The position numbers and the translations under genes were made by a program. The notes under the pieces were generated by a model. That model made no database searches, was not told the DNA's origin, and saw nothing but the letters and a program-made list of their open reading frames with translations. Below are positions 9,105 to 13,751 of a DNA stretch of 13,751 bases, piece by piece; within the stretch, counting starts at the first letter, position 1; every line of letters begins with the position of its first letter. Source of the stretch: Basidiobolus heterosporus B8920 (lineage: Eukaryota; Basidiobolomycota; Basidiobolomycetes; Basidiobolales; Basidiobolaceae). The DNA lies in the NCBI GenBank assembly GCA_000697455.1, contig JNET01029686.1, forward strand, positions 1 through 13,751, given 5' to 3'.

Positions 9105-9114
9105 AATAAATAAA
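9105..9114 (+). terminator. Candidate poly(A) signal of COQ10
   Basis: AATAAATAAA, two overlapping AATAAA hexamers downstream of COQ10. It sits only about 50 nt before the stop codon of the opposing gene. Confidence 0.35.
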
Positions 9115-9165
9115 GATACATTGGATTGAGATGATAGTGAACCAAGAAGGTATGAAGTGTATGGT

Positions 9166-9861
9166 TTACCAAACTCGATAAGAATCCCTCAGGTATCGAC
9201 GTGACGGCGATTGATAAGGACTACCAAGCTTCAGGTCACCCAGCCTCCAGGCTGCTTCCTTTGACTGCTTCCCACGGGCTCCTGAGTAGTGGCTACTTGT
9301 TTCTGAGAAGTCGGAATCAGTAGAACTATTTAACAAGTTCATGGTCGAGCTGTTGTTTCTTTGTGGGCTAAGAGAGTACCCTTCCTCACCGTCCAACAGC
9401 TCACCAACCTCACTACGTGGAGCCTCGAGCGGCCTTCCTTTGTTGGAAGGGCTGGGCCGTGTAGAAGGAATATCCTCAAACATGTAACTACTACTATTCA
9501 CCTCCTTCTCCATTTTTCTCCTCTTGGCTCTTCGAGATCTGATACAACATATCACTGTACAGAGCAAGGCAAGTACCACCACACCGCATACAAATGCAGC
9601 AAGATAAAGTGGGGATATTGTAAGGGAACCGATGGTAAGACTATGTCCTTTGACTTCTTCATCAAAGAATTTCTTTAGATTGTTGGTCTCAGTGGCATTA
9701 GCATTCGGAGGGGCTTTATCTGTTTCTTCGTCACGCTTGTAAAGTATTTTATTCCCTCGACTATTGTCGTACACAAAGGCAGGGGTTGACGATACAACGC
9801 TTTGTGAGCATATGACCAGCAAAATGCACATACAGTTCACCGACAAGGATCGACTTTTCAT
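9166..9861 (-). CDS. Orphan single-pass type I membrane protein with Ser-rich cytosolic tail
   Basis: 231 residues from the ATG at 9861; the frame stays open to an ATG at 9978, but the 9861 start puts a signal peptide (MKSRSLSVNCMCILLVICS, cleavage near residue 25) at the N-terminus. A short outer segment follows with a KR dibasic site (42–43, YKRDEE, possible Kex2 cleavage) and one N-glycosylation sequon (N55). The membrane span is about 84–107, flanked by a strongly basic stop-transfer run RSRRAKRRK (108–116). The tail (117–231) is rich in Ser, Pro, Glu and Arg with several SP sites and looks disordered. I recognise no family. The layout recalls fungal cell-surface sensors and anchor proteins such as Mid2- or Skg6-type, but there is no sequence match I can point to. 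No intron is needed. Confidence 0.7.
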   Translation of the reverse strand: MKSRSLSVNCMCILLVICSQSVVSSTPAFVYDNSRGNKILYKRDEETDKAPPNANATETNNLKKFFDEEVKGHSLTIGSLTISPLYLAAFVCGVVVLALLCTVICCIRSRRAKRRKMEKEVNSSSYMFEDIPSTRPSPSNKGRPLEAPRSEVGELLDGEEGYSLSPQRNNSSTMNLLNSSTDSDFSETSSHYSGARGKQSKEAAWRLGDLKLGSPYQSPSRRYLRDSYRVW

Positions 9862-10363
9862 TGGGTCAAAGTCGCTAGAGATGCCTATGTGTACGCAAAG
9901 GGAACTGCTAATATAAGAGTAAAGAGTTACCGAGGGCCTGGTATTAAGTATATCCAGAGAAATCAAGAAACGAAACAAAACGAACGTTAGAGAATAGCTT
10001 AAACTGAAGAATGGAAATGTGGGGCAAAGCTAATCAAATCGTGTACTGTGGGTTGAATTGGGTCTCAAATTGAGTGTAACAGAATTTGAACAAGATAATA
10101 TATAAATCAATGCAAGTCATTTGAATAATATTATATATCAAAATGGATTAATAAACGGATGACCTTTTCTATCTTTATTAGAGTGAATGTAACTGACTCG
10201 TAGCCTATGAGAATCAAATGTGCATGGTACAAACATGTATTCATTGAGAAGAAAATTGCTTTCAGTGTGGGTTCAGTGTTAGCTGGTTTAATTTAATGTT
10301 GGCTCAGGGCTCGCCTCCTAACGTTGTTTCGCATTAGCATCATTGCATACTCCAACTGGCCAT
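9862..10363. promoter_or_regulatory. Divergent upstream region
   Basis: About 500 bp between the orphan membrane-protein gene (minus) and the tentative small gene (plus). It is AT-rich, especially 10085–10160 (TATATAAAT and ATATTATATAT runs), fitting promoter DNA. No other gene is visible. Confidence 0.4.
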
Positions 10364-10813
10364 ATGGCAAGCGTATCCTTGACACTACTACGTTTTCAAT
10401 TTTCTCTAGTTCACCCCCACTCTTCCACATTGTTGTATTGGTAACCGTGTAATGGCGGGGGCCTAAGCGAAGGAGGCAGGTTCTTCGGTAAATCCTTGGG
10501 TACCGTATACTTTGCTGAGTTCATGTGTCCCTTTTTCTCTGTACGATTAAGCAAGGCAGCTAGGTCGGGGTCTAGTGATAGCGAAGAGTTCGTTAAAAGA
10601 GAGCTCGAGTCATTCTTTGGTATCTACCTACGAGAATATAGATCTTTCGGTACTCCAAACGGGAAATGGGAGTATTTACAACTTAAGCCGTATTCACACC
10701 TCCCAATACTCAGAAATTTACGACAGGGCGGGGCACCAAGTTGCTCTTGGATTAAAGTGACCGGATCTAACGAATTCCTCCATGAATTAGCCCTCTACTA
10801 CCATAACGTTTAA
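10364..10813 (+). CDS. Tentative small two-exon gene, unknown product
   Basis: A plus-strand open frame ends at 10813 and is open leftward to about 10490; its first ATG is at 10523 (96 residues). A better model is an exon 10364–10440 starting MASVSLTLLRFQFSLVH, joined to 10552–10813 across a GTAACC…AG intron of 111 nt with a good pyrimidine tract (CCCTTTTTCTCT) before the AG; the frames fit and give 112 residues. The product would have a hydrophobic/basic N-terminus that could be a targeting peptide, then SGSSDSEEFVKRELESFFG and a Leu/Tyr-rich C-terminal part ending ELALYYHNV. I recognise no domain. A second open frame (10575–10760) overlaps it, so the coding frame is not certain, and the whole could be non-coding. 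Confidence 0.35.
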
Positions 10814-11254
10814 AAAGAGAAGATTACCTCGAAACGAATCATAGTGTAATTTCACTTGTGCTTGATGTCCAGTACTTTCTAAATGTTTTTTTCTGGATTC
10901 CAGATTATCGGGAAATTGACGATCACAGAAATCACAATAAACTATAAACCAACAGTTAGCTCTAGTTCTATTTGCAGTCTATGTAAGAAAAGAGGAGTAC
11001 ATTTCTTTACCATGCTCTGTTGACGAGGTGTACTTGGTAAAATACAATACAATTGACAAAACAAGATAAATATATCATAACTGATGTTACATTCCGTCAA
11101 GGTCAGGTGACCCAAAAGGTGATTCAGTAATAACTAAATATGAATGCTAGAAAACTGATTGAATCCTGATCTGAAATCAAGCTACAGGATAGTTTGGTTA
11201 TTTGTATGCTGGTGGATTATCCAATTTCTGATGACTGAAATAGATTCAACCCAC

Positions 11255-11320
11255 TGTGTTGTGTAGTGCGGTAGTGTGATGGTATGATGGTGTGTAGTGG
11301 TGTAGTGTAGTTGTGTAGTT
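11255..11320 (+). repeat. G/T-rich degenerate microsatellite (GTGTAGTG-like)
   Basis: Repeated GTGTAGT / GTAGTGT words with almost no C on this strand. The units vary in spacing, so it is an imperfect tract rather than a clean array. Confidence 0.7.
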
Positions 11321-11356
11321 ATGCCTGATAAATTGTGATATGCTGTGATGGTACCA

Positions 11357-11412
11357 GAAACTGATTAATATTTATTTAAACATGGAAAGTGATTAATATT
11401 TATTTAAACATG
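11357..11412 (+). repeat. 28-bp tandem duplication
   Basis: Units 11357–11384 and 11385–11412 are identical except for one C/G difference at their fifth base. Each carries GATTAATATTTATTTAAAC. This is a recent local duplication, about 600 bp upstream of the C2H2 gene. Confidence 0.9.
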
Positions 11413-12017
11413 GGAGTCAATGCTGCCAATAGTGAAGATCATTTATGCAGAGTGCAAGGATTTCATGAAAATAGATAGATTGTGGGTGTATAATAGTTGC
11501 TGATCAAATGGGCCTCTATATCGTAGGTTGGTAATCACTGCAAGGCAAGTGAGACATGTATGACTGTTGAAGGATGATTCTTCTAATCGGTTTGGGTATA
11601 GTGGTAACTGATCTGCCCTTTGCAACGTTGTGAGAAGAGGTGGAGGCGTGGAGGGGTGGAAGGGTGATTGTTGTGCTGTGATTGTTGCGACATGGAACAG
11701 AAATGATTGAATACTAATGATTCATGCAGCAGATTCTCGACTTGAGCCCCTTAAACATCTCAGTCACAACGCGATGTGGACGCCACAGTAAGCGTACGAA
11801 TCAACGCTGAATGCTCCCATGGTTTCGGATCTTCCTCTCTTTAAGCTATCCACTGGAACGTCAGTGTATTATCGAGATCAGTAGAGTGTCGGTTTGATCG
11901 TACGATTATCATTAGATTATCCACCTTAGTTGAATAAAGAATTCGGTTTAAAAAGACCGGATCTTCTCAAATGCCTTCTGTCAATTTTTACACGTACTCG
12001 CTTATTCAGTGTAGAAG

Positions 12018-12869
12018 ATGTCGTGGAATGGTCCTTTGCTATTTAGCCAGCAAACAGAATTAACCGGTGAAGGCCCTGGCACAAAACTAATGCCGATACT
12101 GTCTAGAAATCTACTGGATTTTCCCGGGTTTCCATCGAAGTTAGACCAGATGCATTCAGATATTGGCCTGGGAAATTCATTTAATTCCCAGCTACTACCA
12201 TCGTATTGGAGAACTCCACTCTCGATTCATTCAAAGTCTGGGGAAACTCGACTATGTCCGATATTTAATAGCACTTGCATTCCCTCAGCCACTCTAGACT
12301 GTCGTCTCAGCTTTGTGGCTTCATCTGCTGGCGCACCATACTCAGACGAGATATGCTTAGCGAAAGGCACTGCCATTAAGACAGCATCACCACCTTCTAA
12401 GATAACCATTGGGATGCTTCTCAATTCCGAAGATGATGAAATCTCTCCGCCTGAATATACTCCAAAATGTAAAAAGGCCAAGTGTGAAACAAGGCATATC
12501 ATATTAGCATCCACTCCGGCTAGTGGGACTTCTACTTGCAACTCTGTTACAAAATCTCCAGTACTCAAGAACTTAGCATGCCCTAGCGGGGTTTCTGTTA
12601 AACTCTCGAACACTCTCAAATTAGATGACGATCCAAGCAAGAAAATCTTACTGACGGTGAAATCTCATATGTGCACAGTAGCTGGCTGCGAGATGCGATT
12701 CAAACGACTGGAGCACCTTAAACGTCACCTTCGTGTACATACCATGGAGCGACCTTTCTCTTGCTCATATCCTGGGTGCGGAAAACCATTCTCAAGACAA
12801 GACAACCTTAGACAGCATACACGTACCCACCAACGCCGTCACACTCGTAACAAGAGACACGTTCGTTGA
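12018..12869 (+). CDS. C2H2 zinc-finger transcription factor with Msn2/Msn4-type contact residues
   Basis: Intronless 283-residue frame. Residues 1–210 are low-conservation, rich in Ser, Thr and Pro with an acidic patch (137–146), as in an activation/regulatory region. Two adjacent fingers end the protein: C219, C224, H237, H241 and C249, C254, H267, H271, joined by a TMERPF linker, then a basic tail (272–283) likely to help nuclear import or DNA binding. The recognition helices read KRLEHLKRH and SRQDNLRQH. The residues at positions −1, 2, 3 and 6 are R-E-H-R and R-D-N-Q, the same as in yeast Msn2/Msn4, which bind the stress element AGGGG. Other fungal families (SteA/Ste12-alpha finger pair) share this layout, so orthology is not claimed; DNA specificity is inferred. 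Confidence 0.88.
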   Translation: MSWNGPLLFSQQTELTGEGPGTKLMPILSRNLLDFPGFPSKLDQMHSDIGLGNSFNSQLLPSYWRTPLSIHSKSGETRLCPIFNSTCIPSATLDCRLSFVASSAGAPYSDEICLAKGTAIKTASPPSKITIGMLLNSEDDEISPPEYTPKCKKAKCETRHIILASTPASGTSTCNSVTKSPVLKNLACPSGVSVKLSNTLKLDDDPSKKILLTVKSHMCTVAGCEMRFKRLEHLKRHLRVHTMERPFSCSYPGCGKPFSRQDNLRQHTRTHQRRHTRNKRHVR

Positions 12870-12945
12870 CTTGGACCGCAAACTGCACATTCAGACTTGT
12901 TACAGCACTCATACACACTCGTAGTCTGCGTGGACACTGCCTTGC

Positions 12946-12967
12946 CAGGGGATAAAATATTCCCCTG
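12946..12967. promoter_or_regulatory. Inverted AGGGG / CCCCT pair in a 7-bp hairpin
   Basis: CAGGGGA (12946–12952) and TCCCCTG (12961–12967) are exact complements around an 8-nt AT-only loop. It could be two stress-element half-sites, 77 nt past the C2H2 stop, or an RNA hairpin in that gene's 3' UTR. Confidence 0.55.
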
Positions 12968-13084
12968 TCTCGTTCAGGCGATACCTCCAACGGTTCGCTA
13001 CTCACTCCTGATCCATGAATCCTAGTAGAAAAGCCGGCTTTTCCTTCCCTCTTTGAATTGTATATGCAGAGTTATCTATCCTCC

Positions 13085-13090
13085 AATAAA
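13085..13090 (+). terminator. Candidate poly(A) signal of the C2H2 gene
   Basis: AATAAA 216 nt after the stop codon, the first on this strand downstream of the gene. Confidence 0.4.
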
Positions 13091-13512
13091 TGAAGTAATA
13101 CTAGGTCACACAAGATTTTGGGATGGAACGAATTGTACCATGTAGCATGCTTTTCTAGCTTAGATCGATCCTAAGGTTAGCATCTGCAGTACACAGAAAT
13201 TCTACTGACAGTGAGCAAAGCTTTGAATCCATGTGGGCGCAGGTTGTTATCAAATGTTGATAAAACTAAAATCATATTTGGCAAATAGCTGATGGTGATT
13301 CCTAGGTGATGATGAATAAGGAAATCTAATATATCACAAAGCGTCATAAAATCCAATTAATGCCGACTTTTACTGAAAAGAATCGATTGGTTTAAGCTCA
13401 AGTTTATGGCCCATCACCATATTAGTATGAAAATAGATGGTACTTCTTGCATCCGTTTTCTTGATATTCTCTACAGTGCTCTTGTCCTTCGTAGGAAGAA
13501 ACCTCCTCAAAA

Positions 13513-13751
13513 ATGCTTCGTTTCCACAAGCGACTCATTGTTCTGCTGTCTGTCATATTGTTCTTCGTTGTATTTCTAGCCAAATACCGAAAAACCACTA
13601 TTGATTTGCGAACCTTTGACAGTCTGGAGTTGGACTTCTACCCAGACTACCCAAAAAACCAGCACTCGGAGTCCGACGAAGCGTCGACCGAAGAAACCCA
13701 AGTGGAGAAGTTCCTGGCTTATTTGCCTCATAGCGGTTTTCATAACCAAAG
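13513..13751 (+). CDS. Second O-fucosyltransferase-like protein, 3' part missing
   Basis: Seventy-nine codons from the ATG at 13513 to the window edge. Residues 6–23 (KRLIVLLSVILFFVVFLA) form a signal anchor after a basic start, followed by an acidic stem and then VEKFLAYLPHSGFHNQ, which is nearly the same as AEKFITYLPHSGFHNQ in the protein at 2455–3771. That motif is the nucleotide-binding loop at the start of the catalytic domain, so the fold is very likely the same; the HxR and STFS motifs lie outside the window and cannot be checked. The anchor and stem regions are unrelated in sequence to those of the first copy, so the pair is an old or fast-diverging duplication. It is probably a Golgi enzyme using GDP-fucose (family inference). 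Confidence 0.8.
   Translation, partial: MLRFHKRLIVLLSVILFFVVFLAKYRKTTIDLRTFDSLELDFYPDYPKNQHSESDEASTEETQVEKFLAYLPHSGFHNQ

Larger units (their letters stand above)
8822..9165. other. Convergent 3' region between COQ10 and the orphan membrane protein
   Basis: No gene is visible. Plus-strand AATAAA occurs twice, overlapping, at 9105–9114, 284 nt after the COQ10 stop. A minus-strand AATAAA (TTTATT at 8920–8925) lies 241 nt after the stop of the opposing gene. Confidence 0.5.
10814..12017. promoter_or_regulatory. 1.2-kb upstream region of the C2H2 regulator
   Basis: No gene is supported. It holds a G/T-rich repetitive tract (11255–11320), a 28-bp tandem duplication (11357–11412), and AGGGG-type pentamers at 11652–11656 (plus) and 11747–11751 (as CCCCT). 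Such long upstream DNA is usual for fungal regulators. Two such pentamers in 1.2 kb is about the chance expectation. Confidence 0.5.
12870..13512. other. Intergenic region, C2H2 gene to second fucosyltransferase-like gene
   Basis: It should hold the 3' end of the C2H2 transcript and the promoter of the gene at 13513. It contains the AGGGG/CCCCT inverted repeat at 12946–12967 and an AATAAA at 13085–13090. No open frame of note. Confidence 0.5.

Noticed and set aside
12227-12640. 137-residue minus-strand open frame
   Set aside because: Antisense over the C2H2 coding region; no recognisable domain.

Overview
The window looks like nuclear DNA of a filamentous fungus, probably from an early-diverging lineage (Zoopagomycota or Mucoromycota are my guesses). 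The evidence is compact genes with short GT–AG introns of 56–128 nt, gaps of 0.25–2 kb, moderate AT-richness, and a set of fungal and pan-eukaryotic genes: an UNC93-like MFS protein, CCDC47, THOC7, COQ10, a C2H2 regulator, and fungal O-fucosyltransferase-like proteins. I see no rRNA, tRNA, CRISPR, transposon or viral remnant.

Layout. A partial UNC93-like membrane protein (1–400, minus) is followed by 2 kb with no gene I can support. An intronless O-fucosyltransferase-like gene (2455–3771, minus) diverges from a ten-exon CCDC47 homologue (4277–5992, plus), which converges on a five-exon THOC7 homologue (6443–7729, minus). THOC7 diverges from a three-exon COQ10 gene (7986–8821, plus), which converges on an orphan single-pass membrane protein (9166–9861, minus). 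A weakly supported small two-exon gene (10364–10813, plus) follows, then 1.2 kb of repeat-bearing upstream DNA, then an intronless two-finger C2H2 regulator (12018–12869, plus). The window ends inside a second O-fucosyltransferase-like gene (13513–13751, plus).

The genes do not form a pathway. Three of them (CCDC47, the two fucosyltransferase-like proteins) plausibly act in the secretory pathway; THOC7 acts in nuclear mRNA export and COQ10 in mitochondrial respiration. The more curious points are the two paralogues facing outward about 10 kb apart, the zinc fingers whose DNA-contact residues equal those of Msn2/Msn4, with AGGGG-type sites nearby, including an inverted pair just downstream, a heptamer repeat filling the end of a COQ10 intron, and a possible 10-nt first exon in THOC7. 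Exon borders of spliced genes were placed by eye from splice consensus, reading frame and remembered family sequence.
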